A stretch of 64,000 nt of DNA, taken from NCBI RefSeq assembly GCF_040049215.1, contig NZ_JBDZDN010000001.1, positions 1,736,001 to 1,800,000 of the forward strand. Reading direction: 5' to 3'. This document shows, one piece after another, positions 35,729 through 43,157 of the stretch. The position numbers and the translations under genes are program-made. This stretch comes from Mesorhizobium_K sp040049215. GTDB lineage: Bacteria > Pseudomonadota > Alphaproteobacteria > Rhizobiales > Rhizobiaceae. Numbering within the stretch: the stretch's first letter is position 1; each line of letters starts with the position of its first letter. A model generated the notes under the pieces. That model was not told where the DNA came from and made no database searches. It saw only the letters and a list, made by a program, of their open reading frames with translations.

Positions 35729-36880
35729 TTAGCGATCCGCGCTGAACACATACGCTGCCCATTTCTCCATAACCGACCTACGCCGCTCCAGAAGGTCTGA
35801 TCGAGCATAAGCCTGTTCTGTCTTGTCACCGACCTTGTGCGCCAGAACCATCTCTGCGATCTCGCGAGGGGCCGCCTCGTTCTCCGAACTCCAGTCCCTA
35901 AACGTGGACCGAAATCCATGCGGCGTGAACCCCTTCATTCCCATACGGTCGATCAGTGCCGCAAATGCCATATTGGATAGCGGCCTCTCGGATTTGTCGC
36001 TCGGGAATACGAACTTCGACCCATAGTCCCTGCACCCCTCCAATAGTTTGATTGCCTCGGGTGCGAGCGGCACGCGGTGCTCTCGTTTCATCTTCATCCG
36101 CTCGGCTGGTACAACCCATATTCTCTTCGCTAGGTCGATCTCGCTCCAAGTTGCAAGCCGTACCTCGGCGGAGCGCAACGCGGTCAAAATGACAAATTGC
36201 AGCGCCTTGGCCGAAACGGCGTCTGCCTCCCGCTGTCGGAGCTTCAGAACGAACTTGGGCAGTTCTTCCCAACGCAAAGCGTCGTGATGTTTTACTTTTC
36301 GAGATTGCCGGGGGAGTGCTTTCAAAATCCCATCGAGGGGACTGTCGCCAGTGCGATGGCCAGCCACTTTCGCCCAATCGAAAACCATCTTCATTCGTTG
36401 CTTAAGTCGGCGAGCGGTTTCTTCCTTTTCCAACCAGATTGGTTGCAGGACATCCAGCAAATGGCCGCTAGTCACTCGATCTATGCGGAGATCACCGATT
36501 TTGGGGAAGGCATACGTAGCTTGCGTGTTGATCCACTGATCAGCATGCTTTGCGTTTTTCCACGTCGAGCGGTTTTCCACCCACACGTGTCGGGCCGCCT
36601 CCTCGTAAGATGGTGTGGCTCGTCGTTTTCGACGCTCCTGCAACGGGTCATGCCCTTGCTTGGCCGACCTCCGCATTGCGGAAGCTGCAATACGCGCCTC
36701 GTCGAGTTTCACAATCGACAGCGAACCCAACCCAATGTCTTTGCGACGACCGTGAACTGTGGTTCTGAGAACCCATTGGCGGGAACCGCCCTCTCGAACG
36801 TGGAGGTACAGCCCGTCACCGTCCGCGTATCGGCCCGGCGACTTAAGATCGCGCATCTTCTTGGTTGTAAGTTTTCCCAT
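35729..36880 (-). CDS. P4-type tyrosine integrase
   Basis: A 383-residue integrase of the P4/DUF4102 group that inserts islands into tRNA 3' ends. The N-terminal arm-binding domain is seen in MGKLTTKKMRDLKSPGRYAD...GLYLHV. Catalytic residues: R236 in TALRSAEVRL, H321 and R324 in TPHGFRSTF, H348 in LAHKVGDKT and Y358 in EQAYARSD. I start at the ATG at 36880, just inside the right 20-bp repeat, because family similarity begins there; an in-frame start 36 bp upstream is possible. It is transcribed away from attR. Confidence 0.94.
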   Translation of the reverse strand: MGKLTTKKMRDLKSPGRYADGDGLYLHVREGGSRQWVLRTTVHGRRKDIGLGSLSIVKLDEARIAASAMRRSAKQGHDPLQERRKRRATPSYEEAARHVWVENRSTWKNAKHADQWINTQATYAFPKIGDLRIDRVTSGHLLDVLQPIWLEKEETARRLKQRMKMVFDWAKVAGHRTGDSPLDGILKALPRQSRKVKHHDALRWEELPKFVLKLRQREADAVSAKALQFVILTALRSAEVRLATWSEIDLAKRIWVVPAERMKMKREHRVPLAPEAIKLLEGCRDYGSKFVFPSDKSERPLSNMAFAALIDRMGMKGFTPHGFRSTFRDWSSENEAAPREIAEMVLAHKVGDKTEQAYARSDLLERRRSVMEKWAAYVFSADR

Positions 36881-36900
36881 GCCCCACAGTTTGCCCCACG
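36881..36900 (+). repeat. Right 20-bp repeat at integrase start, likely arm site
   Basis: GCCCCACAGTTTGCCCCACG, 19 of 20 identical to 23,587-23,606 and in the same orientation, directly upstream of the integrase ATG. Besides acting as an arm site, binding here would block integrase expression, giving autoregulation. Confidence 0.6.
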
Positions 36901-37020
36901 AATGGAACGCCATCAAGGGGACAAGTGAGGAACGTGCTTACAATCTTTGCAACCAATTGCAAATTATTTTCAATGTGTTAGTCGATCCAAATGATCGGCG
37001 GAGAAAGTAGGTTGGGGGGA

Positions 37021-37034
37021 CCCCCTCTCCGCCA
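37021..37034 (+). repeat. attR
   Basis: CCCCCTCTCCGCCA, identical to the last 14 bases of tRNA-Ser at 23,517-23,530. It marks the right end of the island; its last base is also the first base of the ATG of the following DUF982-like remnant. Confidence 0.85.
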
Positions 37035-37394
37035 TGGGCAGTCTATTGGAAGACAAGAGTTTCGACGAGCCGGTGCGCATCTTGACCGGCAGGGCGAAGA
37101 GCGTGACACGCCAAGTCAGGTCGACGGCTGAGGCGGCAAACTATCTCCTCTACCATTGGCCCATAGGAGGCGGCAGGAAGCACCTGGCGGCCCGCAAGGC
37201 ATGCCCGTCGCGCCGATCTGCTGCGCATCGATCTGGACTCAGCCCTAAACACCGTGAAGCCGTTCAACGAGCACTACAACGCCATGTCGGAACTTCGTGC
37301 CGCGACGCTTCGGTGCGAGGCAATCTTGCGCGGCGTGTCGCCTGAACAGTTCGGGGAGTCGTGGAACTCGACGCCCGGTCCGGCTAAGGATTGA
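37034..37394 (+). pseudogene. DUF982-like gene, frameshifted
   Basis: Frame 1 from the ATG at 37034 reads MGSLLEDKSFDEPVRILTGR and LLYHWPIGGGRKHLAARKAC, matching the start of small rhizobial DUF982 proteins. Near 37,203-37,206 (GCCCGTC) one extra base is needed to continue in the frame RRADLLRIDLDSALNTVKPF down to the TGA at 37,392. The total of 361 bases is one more than a multiple of three. It is either a 1-bp insertion or a sequencing error. The ATG touches attR. Confidence 0.65.
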
Positions 37395-37437
37395 CGGACT
37401 ATTGCATTTCGCCGAATTTAGCAGATGCTAATTTGTT

Positions 37438-37472
37438 AGCCGGGGGCCGGTACCAACCGGCTAGGCCCGGCT
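37438..37472 (+). promoter_or_regulatory. Two-tier hairpin upstream of RiPP-like peptide 1
   Basis: AGCCGGG (37438-37444) pairs with CCCGGCT (37466-37472), and inside it GCCGGT (37446-37451) pairs with ACCGGC (37456-37461) around ACCA. There is no T tract, so a leader structure or factor-dependent terminator are both possible. Confidence 0.4.
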
Positions 37473-37528
37473 GCGTCCGCTCCCACCCAATGTGAGGCAG
37501 TCGGGCCACCAGAAGGGGAGTTGGGGAA

Positions 37529-37639
37529 ATGAAAAAGACCTATACGAAGCCGTTGTTGGTTCGTCGTGAGGTTCTCAGCAAGGTAACGGCGCAAGAGCTG
37601 CCTTCAGACATCATTATAAGGGAAGAAGTCCTAGAATAG
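37529..37639 (+). CDS. Short peptide with lasso-type RiPP leader (copy 1)
   Basis: A 36-residue peptide, MKKTYTKPLLVRREVLSKVT followed by a 16-residue acidic tail (AQELPSDII...). The leader shows the Y-x-x-P-x-L pattern recognised by RiPP recognition elements in lasso peptide systems, and a Thr two places before a possible cleavage site. A GGGGAG stretch lies upstream. The paralogue at 37,697 shares MKK-Y-KP-LVRRE-L-TA, so the leader is conserved while the tail is not, as expected of precursor peptides. No maturation genes are in the window. Confidence 0.6.
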   Translation: MKKTYTKPLLVRREVLSKVTAQELPSDIIIREEVLE

Positions 37640-37696
37640 CCACGGACGCAACTCTCATCCGTGAGACTTTCAAACCAACGGCTATGGGGATTTGAC

Positions 37697-37804
37697 ATGA
37701 AAAAGCAGTACGAGAAGCCGACGCTAGTTCGTCGCGAGACCTTGGACGAACTCACTGCGAGCACCATGGTCATCGTGTCGTCGAAGACCCGCGCCGAACC
37801 CTGA
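37697..37804 (+). CDS. Short peptide with lasso-type RiPP leader (copy 2)
   Basis: A 35-residue peptide, MKKQYEKPTLVRRETLDELT followed by a tail ASTMVIVSSKTRAEP. The leader is nearly the same as copy 1, and YEKPTL is an even closer match to lasso leaders. The tail has no obvious Gly/Ser/Cys1 with Asp/Glu at 7-9 ring pattern, so the product class is uncertain. The two lie 57 bp apart on the same strand and look like a tandem duplication with diverged cores. Confidence 0.6.
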   Translation: MKKQYEKPTLVRRETLDELTASTMVIVSSKTRAEP

Positions 37805-37813
37805 TCTGGCGCG

Positions 37814-37906
37814 TCACGCCAGCCACATACCCAGACCCACCACCACGGCGGCGCAGGCCGCTCCGAAGGCTATCCAGCCGATCGGCCAAGGCGGCGGGTC
37901 AGTCAC
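37814..37906 (-). CDS. Possible 30-residue single-span membrane peptide
   Basis: A GTG-started frame reads VTDPPPWPIGWIAFGAACAA then VVVGLGMWLA: a proline-rich head and one continuous hydrophobic helix, resembling rhizobial small membrane proteins. No clear Shine-Dalgarno is seen and it is very short, so this is tentative. Confidence 0.3.
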   Translation of the reverse strand: MTDPPPWPIGWIAFGAACAAVVVGLGMWLA

Positions 37907-38224
37907 TCGGATGCCAGTTGATGGCTAGGCCCGCAATCACCCACCGGGGAACCCGTATCGGTGAACCGCCGCCATTGAAGGCGGTGACCTTGCCACCGGT
38001 CCGGCACCGAGTCGCCCAGCGCCCCAGACCAACTGCCCTCAAGGCAATTGGTCGCCAAGCTTAACGTTGCCTTCATATCAGCAGCAGCGAGAACGCGATC
38101 CTGTAGTGAGCAACGGAGGACCCTCACTTCAGTTCCACAAGGAAGAGCTGAAATTTACCGGAACCAAGGTCCATGACATCCGTTGCGACCCTGAAGGGAC
38201 AACCCCCTCTCAAGGAGTTGCAAT
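37907..38224. other. Intergenic region, 318 bp
   Basis: I see no supported gene. It contains a short CCGCC/GGCGG hairpin near 37,968-37,983 and, at its right end, an AAGGAG Shine-Dalgarno for the secreted protein at 38,225. Confidence 0.4.
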
Positions 38225-38533
38225 ATGAATATGCTATTCAAAGCCATTATGGTGACGGCCATCATTGCTGCCGGCGGAAGCTCGGCATTAGCCGAATCGA
38301 AAAAGGCAAGCGCGCCGGGTCAGGACCGCACGTGCCTGATAACGACCAAGAACCCTGGCAGCTTCAACGATGCTGATGTTGCCGACGCAAAGTGGCTGCC
38401 AAGAAAGGCGGCTGAGGCTCAGGCGAGCAAGGACCCGGATACAATGCGGGTGTTCGACTACGACCAGGATGCGCTGGTCATGAACAAGACATATGCGTCG
38501 GCAGAAGAACTCTGCAACAAGCACTTCAACTGA
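38225..38533 (+). CDS. Small secreted hypothetical protein
   Basis: A 102-residue protein with a clear Sec signal peptide (MNMLFKAIMVTAIIAAGGSS, cleavage after ALA at about residue 23). The mature part is small and charged, with two Cys (in RTCLITT and ELCNKHFN) that could form a disulfide in the periplasm. It has an AAGGAG ribosome-binding site. I do not recognise the family. Confidence 0.7.
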   Translation: MNMLFKAIMVTAIIAAGGSSALAESKKASAPGQDRTCLITTKNPGSFNDADVADAKWLPRKAAEAQASKDPDTMRVFDYDQDALVMNKTYASAEELCNKHFN

Positions 38534-38716
38534 GCCAGGCAATCGTCCGAGCCTCAAACGAACTAGCGTGACGAACTATTGGCCCGCTGTCGAGCTACCT
38601 GCTGACAGCGGGCCTTCCAAGGACCCGCTTAGTTCTGGCGTGCGATACCCGACCTGGGCGCCCCGAAGCTGCGGCGGCAGGGGCGGCCTCCAGGCCAGCC
38701 GGAACGGGGTTTCGCT

Positions 38717-38953
38717 TCAGGGCTCCCCCTTCGCCTTCACCGTCTCGATGAAATTGAGTTCGTCCTGGATCGCCTCTTCGATATCGCAGACCACCGCCTC
38801 CAGACTTTCCAATGGGATGCCTTGGGTCGCCGCATCTGAGATGCAGCGTCGCGCCAGCGCCTTGACTGTCCTGGCGCTCGGTTTCTTCGCGTGCTTGTGA
38901 TTGACGTTGGCATCAAGCCATACGTCCATGAATGCCTCAGCGGCCTCATCCAT
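38717..38953 (-). CDS. DUF768-like protein
   Basis: A 78-residue acidic helical protein (MDEAAEAFMDVWLDANV, AARRC-like segment, IPLESLEAVVCDIEEAIQDE). The W-rich start and the ES(L/I)E...EAI end resemble the DUF768 family, which is mostly found in Mesorhizobium. Function is unknown. It stands alone between gaps of under 200 bp in which I see nothing. Confidence 0.6.
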   Translation of the reverse strand: MDEAAEAFMDVWLDANVNHKHAKKPSARTVKALARRCISDAATQGIPLESLEAVVCDIEEAIQDELNFIETVKAKGEP

Positions 38954-39140
38954 TTAACGTGCCTTCCCGCGCGATGTCCCTTCGCGGCATTAGGAACGCG
39001 CGACGGCGACAATGGATGCGGGAGACCAATAGATCCCGGGATTCGAATTTGGTCAGGCTGTAATCAGGCTCGTAACGGGCATCGCAGCCTCAGACGTGAC
39101 TCGCCTGTGTCGCCGCGGGTTTGACCATTCCGCTGCGCCT

Positions 39141-39503
39141 CTATGGCTCCGTCAGACCTTGCCTTGCCGCCCAATCGACGGGATGCACCGCGTAAAAGTA
39201 GGCGGCGCGTTGCCTGGCGATGTATTTCAGGTGGGTGCCGTTGGGCAGCCAGACGATGTCGCCGGTGTTACATTCGTGCGCGGCGCCGTCGAACTCGACC
39301 GTGAGCGGCCCTTCGAGAATGAACAGCACCTCGTCATAGGTGACCGTCCAGTCGATGGTCGCGTCCTCCAGATATTCGATGCCGGCGCCCATCTCCCGGC
39401 TGATCGAGGCGTCGATTACGCGGGCGATCGCCGTCGTGCCTGTCGGCGTGACCGCTGGCTTCAGCTGCATCTGCGACCGCTTGAAGATCCTTGGCCCCGT
39501 CAT
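39141..39503 (-). CDS. Cupin-domain protein (EutQ-like)
   Basis: A 120-residue single-domain cupin, with the barrel strands around VTYDEVLFILEGPLTVEFDG and TGDIVWLPNGTHLKY, like the C-terminal domain of EutQ. The Glu and His ligands typical of cupins are present (E in DEVLF, H in GTHLKY). The ATG at 39503 lies 4 bp downstream of the oxidoreductase stop, so the two are an operon. Possibly a small-molecule isomerase, acetate kinase-like or binding protein. Confidence 0.8.
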   Translation of the reverse strand: MTGPRIFKRSQMQLKPAVTPTGTTAIARVIDASISREMGAGIEYLEDATIDWTVTYDEVLFILEGPLTVEFDGAAHECNTGDIVWLPNGTHLKYIARQRAAYFYAVHPVDWAARQGLTEP

Positions 39504-39507
39504 CGCG

Positions 39508-40941
39508 TCACTCCCTGCTGGCAATGTTGGCCTTGGACGGCGTCACGCCTGACGGGGCCAGCCCGGCGAGCCACCCGGTAAGCGTGTCGGGCTTGCGACC
39601 GAGATGCTCCATGCGATCCCGTCGGCGCACGGCGCCACGCACGAAATGCGCGCCGACGAACCGGAACGGCTCAGGCGGAAAGCCGCGCCGGACCGGGCGT
39701 ACCAGGGCGGCGTTCGACCAATCGTCATCGCGGCCGAGCAGCAGCGATGCAAGGATGTGGCCCCCGAGATAGGTCATGCCGATGCCGTTTCCGGAAAAGC
39801 CGTATCCGTAGAGGATGTCCCGGTTGCCGGGCAGGCGGCCGAAAAGCGGCAGGCCGCTGTCGGTACGGTCGATTGGTCCGTTCCATGCATTGTCCAGCGC
39901 AAAGTCGGCGAGCGCCGGATGACCGGCGCGCAGCGCGTCGCGCATCGCTTCCACGCGCGGCGACGGTCGATGGAAACGCCGGTCGATCAGCCCGCCGAAG
40001 CCGATGTGGCCGCCGGTGACGCCGACATTCAGCCGGCCGTCGCGCGTGACCCGCCAGCCGGCGACGAAGACGCGGCTGTCGATCATCAGGGGGCCGCGCC
40101 GGTAGCCGGCCCGGTCAAGCTCTTCCGGGATCGGCAGGGACGCCGCATCATCGCTGGAGATGTTGAACAGAGCGGGTGCGAGTTCGGGAACGGCCGCCGA
40201 CCAAGCATTCATCGCCAGCACTATCCGATCGGTCTGCACCTCTCCGCCGCCGGTCCTGACCGTTAGCGGCGCGCGGCGCGAGAAACCGGTCATCGCTGTC
40301 TTTTCATAAATGCGAACGCCGCGCGCGAGCGCCGCGCGGCGAAGTCCCCGGACCAGGAGGCCCGGATGCACGGTGGCGGCTGAAGCATCGAAGGCGCCCG
40401 CGAGGAAGCCGGACGAGCCGGTTATGGCGGCGATCTCGTCGCGGCTTACCCGGCGGGCGGGCTCACGGCCCAGCCGTTCGTATCGGGAAAGCGCGTCGTT
40501 CCAGGCGCCGTCTTGGGCCTCGCAGGTCGCGCCCCAGATCCAGCCGACGCGATCGAACCAGCAGTCGATGCCGTTCTCGGCGCAGAATCGCTCGATCCCG
40601 TCGATCGCCATCGTCGACAGATCGACGATGCGCAGCGCCTCTGCCTCATTCCGCAGCGCGGCAAGCGTGGCAAGCTTGGTCCAGGCGGACAGGAGCATGC
40701 CGGAATTGCGGCCGCTCGGGCCGCCGCCGCAGATGTCGCGCTCGATGACGACCACGTCGAGACCGGGGTCGGCTTCTCGCAGACGGATGGCGGTCCACAG
40801 GGCGAGATAGCCGCCGCCGACGATGCATACATCCGCCTTCGTCACGCCTTTCAGCGGCGGCGCGAGGTCGGCCTCGACGGCCAGTGCCTGCCGGAGCCAA
40901 TGGCTGCGCCAGACGATATCGGATTCGGCAACCTTGTTCAT
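39508..40941 (-). CDS. FAD-dependent amine/amino-acid oxidoreductase (DAO family)
   Basis: A 477-residue flavoprotein of the DAO/PuuB type. The dinucleotide-binding motif VCIVGGGYLALWTAIRLRE lies at about 38-56, followed by IERDICGGGPSGRNSGML, and the C-terminal FAD segment is YGYGFSGNGIGMTYLGGHI. It would oxidise a primary or secondary amine to an imine with oxygen or an electron carrier. It is divergent from the aminotransferase operon across a palindrome-rich promoter region, suggesting shared control. The substrate is unknown. Confidence 0.88.
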   Translation of the reverse strand: MNKVAESDIVWRSHWLRQALAVEADLAPPLKGVTKADVCIVGGGYLALWTAIRLREADPGLDVVVIERDICGGGPSGRNSGMLLSAWTKLATLAALRNEAEALRIVDLSTMAIDGIERFCAENGIDCWFDRVGWIWGATCEAQDGAWNDALSRYERLGREPARRVSRDEIAAITGSSGFLAGAFDASAATVHPGLLVRGLRRAALARGVRIYEKTAMTGFSRRAPLTVRTGGGEVQTDRIVLAMNAWSAAVPELAPALFNISSDDAASLPIPEELDRAGYRRGPLMIDSRVFVAGWRVTRDGRLNVGVTGGHIGFGGLIDRRFHRPSPRVEAMRDALRAGHPALADFALDNAWNGPIDRTDSGLPLFGRLPGNRDILYGYGFSGNGIGMTYLGGHILASLLLGRDDDWSNAALVRPVRRGFPPEPFRFVGAHFVRGAVRRRDRMEHLGRKPDTLTGWLAGLAPSGVTPSKANIASRE

Positions 40942-40964
40942 GGTTTTGTACAGCCTGGACCAAT

Positions 40965-40976
40965 ATTTGATCAAAT
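40965..40976. promoter_or_regulatory. Palindrome, candidate GntR operator
   Basis: ATTTGATCAAAT is a perfect 12-bp palindrome 24 bp upstream of the oxidoreductase start, in the divergent region. A one-mismatch copy lies at 41,063. Confidence 0.4.
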
Positions 40977-41028
40977 TAGTGATGCGAATCTGTTTGAACT
41001 GCAAGCGAAAATTGCTAGTCTGCAGCCG

Positions 41029-41038
41029 TTGCATGCAA
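41029..41038. promoter_or_regulatory. Palindrome TTGCATGCAA
   Basis: A perfect 10-bp palindrome of TTGnnnnCAA form, similar to sites of FCD-type GntR regulators; one such regulator is encoded in the downstream operon. Binding is inferred. Confidence 0.3.
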
Positions 41039-41062
41039 TCATGTGCCATTTCCGGTGTGAGA

Positions 41063-41074
41063 ATTTGATCGAAT
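41063..41074. promoter_or_regulatory. Imperfect second copy of the 12-bp palindrome
   Basis: ATTTGATCGAAT, one base different from 40,965-40,976, overlapping the start codon of the aminotransferase gene. Two copies flanking the divergent promoters suit a shared repressor. Confidence 0.35.
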
Positions 41075-42401
41075 GAGTGCCGCCCCTGCCGTTCTTCGCA
41101 ACGCCGACCTTGATGCCGTTCTTGCCGACGCGGAAGAGCGCCTTACCGCCGCGAACCCGAACAGCTTCGCGCGGCACCGGGAAGCGATGGCTGCCCTGCC
41201 CGGCGGCAACACTCGCGCGGTGCTGTGGTACCGTCCGTTTCCGCTGGCGCTGGTCGGCGGCGACGGCTGCCACGTCGAGGATATCGACGGCCATCGCTAT
41301 GTCGACCTCGTCTCCGAATACAGCGCCGGGCTCTACGGCCATTCCGACCCGACGATCGCCAGGGCCATGAAGAAAGCCATCGACGACGGGCTCGCGCTCG
41401 GCGCTCCCAATCGCTACGAGGCCCGCTATGCGGCCGCAATCGTGGAGCGTTTCCCGGCCATCGAGCGCGTGCGCTTCTGCAATTCCGGCACCGAAGCCAA
41501 CATCATGGCCCTGTCCATGGCGCGCGCGATCACCGGCCGCGGCAAGATCATCGCCATGCACGAGGGTTATCACGGCGGCGTGCTCACATTCGCGCATGGC
41601 GGCTCGCCGCTTAACCTCCCGTTCCCCTTCGTCTTCGCGGACTACAATTGCATAGACGCAACGGTGGCCCTGATTCGCGAGCATGCGAAGGATCTGGCGG
41701 CCGTCATCCTCGAGCCGATGATGGGCGGCGGCGGATGCATACCGGCGACGCGCGAGTTCCTGGTCGCCGTCCGGGAGGCGACGCTCAAGAGCGGCGCGCT
41801 GCTGATCTTCGACGAGGTCATGACGTCGCGGCTCCACTATCGCGGCCTGCATGGCGCGCACGGCATCAATCCCGACATCATGTCGCTCGGCAAATATCTC
41901 GGCGGCGGCGCCAGTTTCGGCGCCTTCGGCGGTCGCGCCGATCTGATGGACCGCTTCGATCCGGCCAGGCCCGGGGCCTTCTCGCATGGCGGCACCTTCA
42001 ACAACAACGTGCTGTCCATGGCAGGCGGGCTGGCCGGCTTCACCGAGGTGCTGACCGAGGAGGCCAGCCGCGACGTCAACGAGCGCGGCGACCGAATGCG
42101 CGCGGCCCTTGGCGAGGCGTTCGTCAGGCACGGGGTTGCCGGCGTCGTGCTCGGGCGCGGCTCGCTCATGAACATTCATTTCGTGCCGGGGCCAGTGACG
42201 AGCCCGGCGCCGCTCGACGGCGTCGATCCGCGCATCCTGACGCTCTACCACGTCGAGATGCTGTTGCGCGGCCAGCACGTCACGCCGCGCGGCATGCTGG
42301 CGCTGTCGTTGCCCTTCGGCGACGCCGAGGCCGACGGCTTCGTCGCCGCCTTCGACGATTTCCTCGCCGCCCATCGCGCGCTGCTGCCGCGAGCCGCCTG
42401 A
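41073..42401 (+). CDS. Class III aminotransferase (GSA aminomutase-like)
   Basis: A 442-residue PLP enzyme of the class III / glutamate-1-semialdehyde aminomutase group. Visible: RFCNSGTEANIMALSMAR for phosphate binding, LLIFDEVMTSR with D247, and the Schiff-base Lys K274 in MSLGKYLGGG. It is longer and set in a catabolic operon, so it is not the haem-pathway HemL; relatives act on beta-amino acids and omega-amines. It starts a five-gene operon ending at 45,550. Confidence 0.9.
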   Translation: MSAAPAVLRNADLDAVLADAEERLTAANPNSFARHREAMAALPGGNTRAVLWYRPFPLALVGGDGCHVEDIDGHRYVDLVSEYSAGLYGHSDPTIARAMKKAIDDGLALGAPNRYEARYAAAIVERFPAIERVRFCNSGTEANIMALSMARAITGRGKIIAMHEGYHGGVLTFAHGGSPLNLPFPFVFADYNCIDATVALIREHAKDLAAVILEPMMGGGGCIPATREFLVAVREATLKSGALLIFDEVMTSRLHYRGLHGAHGINPDIMSLGKYLGGGASFGAFGGRADLMDRFDPARPGAFSHGGTFNNNVLSMAGGLAGFTEVLTEEASRDVNERGDRMRAALGEAFVRHGVAGVVLGRGSLMNIHFVPGPVTSPAPLDGVDPRILTLYHVEMLLRGQHVTPRGMLALSLPFGDAEADGFVAAFDDFLAAHRALLPRAA

Positions 42402-42403
42402 CG

Positions 42404-43132
42404 ATGGCGCTGCGAACGCCTTCGACCGGCGGAACGGCGCATGCGCGAATCCACGCGGTGCTGCGCGAGGCGCTGATGAACGGCGACTTCCACCCCGGCC
42501 AGCGTCTCGTCGTGCGGAGCATCGCCGAGGAGTTCCAGACCAGCGCCATGCCGGTGCGCGAGGCGCTGCGCCAACTGGTCAGCGAGGAGGCCCTGTTCGA
42601 TCACGCCAACCGCGGGGTCATCGTGCCCGAAGCCAGCGTTGAAGTGATCTCGGATCTTACCCGCGTCCGCTGCTCCATCGAGGGATCGGCAGCGGGATGG
42701 GCGGCCTCGACCATAACACGGGCGGAACTGGATGCCGTGCGCGTCCTCGACGGCGAGATGAAGGACCGCGCGATGCGCGGCGCGGCGGCCGACTATCTTT
42801 CGCTCAACCGGGAGTTCCATTTCGCAGTGTATCGCGCGGCGCGTTCGACCGTGCTCCTGCCGATCATCGAGCGGCTGTGGCTGCGCGCCGGCCCCTGGCT
42901 CAACATCATGCGCGAGGAGGCGACCCTGGGCATGGGCCTCGACCATCACGCCGAGATCATCGACGCGCTCGTAAAGGGCGACGGCGAACGCGCCAGGCGG
43001 GCCGTTGCGACCGACATCTCGGACGCCGCCGACATCATGCTGCGAGCCGCCAGCGGCCTGAACGGGAGCGAGGCGCGCCGCGGGCGTCCGCGCCTGGGAG
43101 AACTGGCGCGACGGCGACCGGCGCGCGCATAA
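42404..43132 (+). CDS. GntR-family regulator, FCD type
   Basis: A 242-residue transcription factor: N-terminal winged helix (GQRLVVRSIAEEF, MPVREALRQLVSE) and C-terminal FCD ligand domain with metal-binding His in NREFHFAVYRAA and LDHHAEII. It follows the aminotransferase by 2 bp, so the regulator is within the operon it probably controls, binding the palindromes at 40,965-41,074. The ligand may be a pathway intermediate. Confidence 0.92.
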   Translation: MALRTPSTGGTAHARIHAVLREALMNGDFHPGQRLVVRSIAEEFQTSAMPVREALRQLVSEEALFDHANRGVIVPEASVEVISDLTRVRCSIEGSAAGWAASTITRAELDAVRVLDGEMKDRAMRGAAADYLSLNREFHFAVYRAARSTVLLPIIERLWLRAGPWLNIMREEATLGMGLDHHAEIIDALVKGDGERARRAVATDISDAADIMLRAASGLNGSEARRGRPRLGELARRRPARA

Positions 43133-43157
43133 GGACGGCGGGAGTGAGCAGGAAATC

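Larger units (their letters stand above)
23531..37034. mobile_element. tRNA-Ser-integrated genomic island, about 13.5 kb
   Basis: The element is bounded by 14-bp direct repeats, the left being the tRNA-Ser 3' end. A P4-type integrase sits at the right end with an AlpA-like excisionase nearby, and matching 20-bp arm-site repeats lie just inside each end. Its genes use clearly less GC-rich codons than the flanks. Cargo: PIN protein, methyltransferase-GHKL ATPase-helicase-nuclease operon, nucleotidyltransferase-dGTPase operon, second tyrosine recombinase with a RarA-C-like partner, and unknown proteins. No phage structural, conjugation or plasmid replication genes are recognisable, so it is a defence-type integrative island rather than a prophage. 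Confidence 0.88.

Noticed and set aside
23531..37034. Prophage
   Set aside because: No capsid, terminase, portal, tail or lysis gene is recognisable between the att repeats.
37529..37804. Complete lasso peptide cluster
   Set aside because: No B1, B2 or cyclase gene lies within reach, and the tails lack the usual ring-forming pattern.
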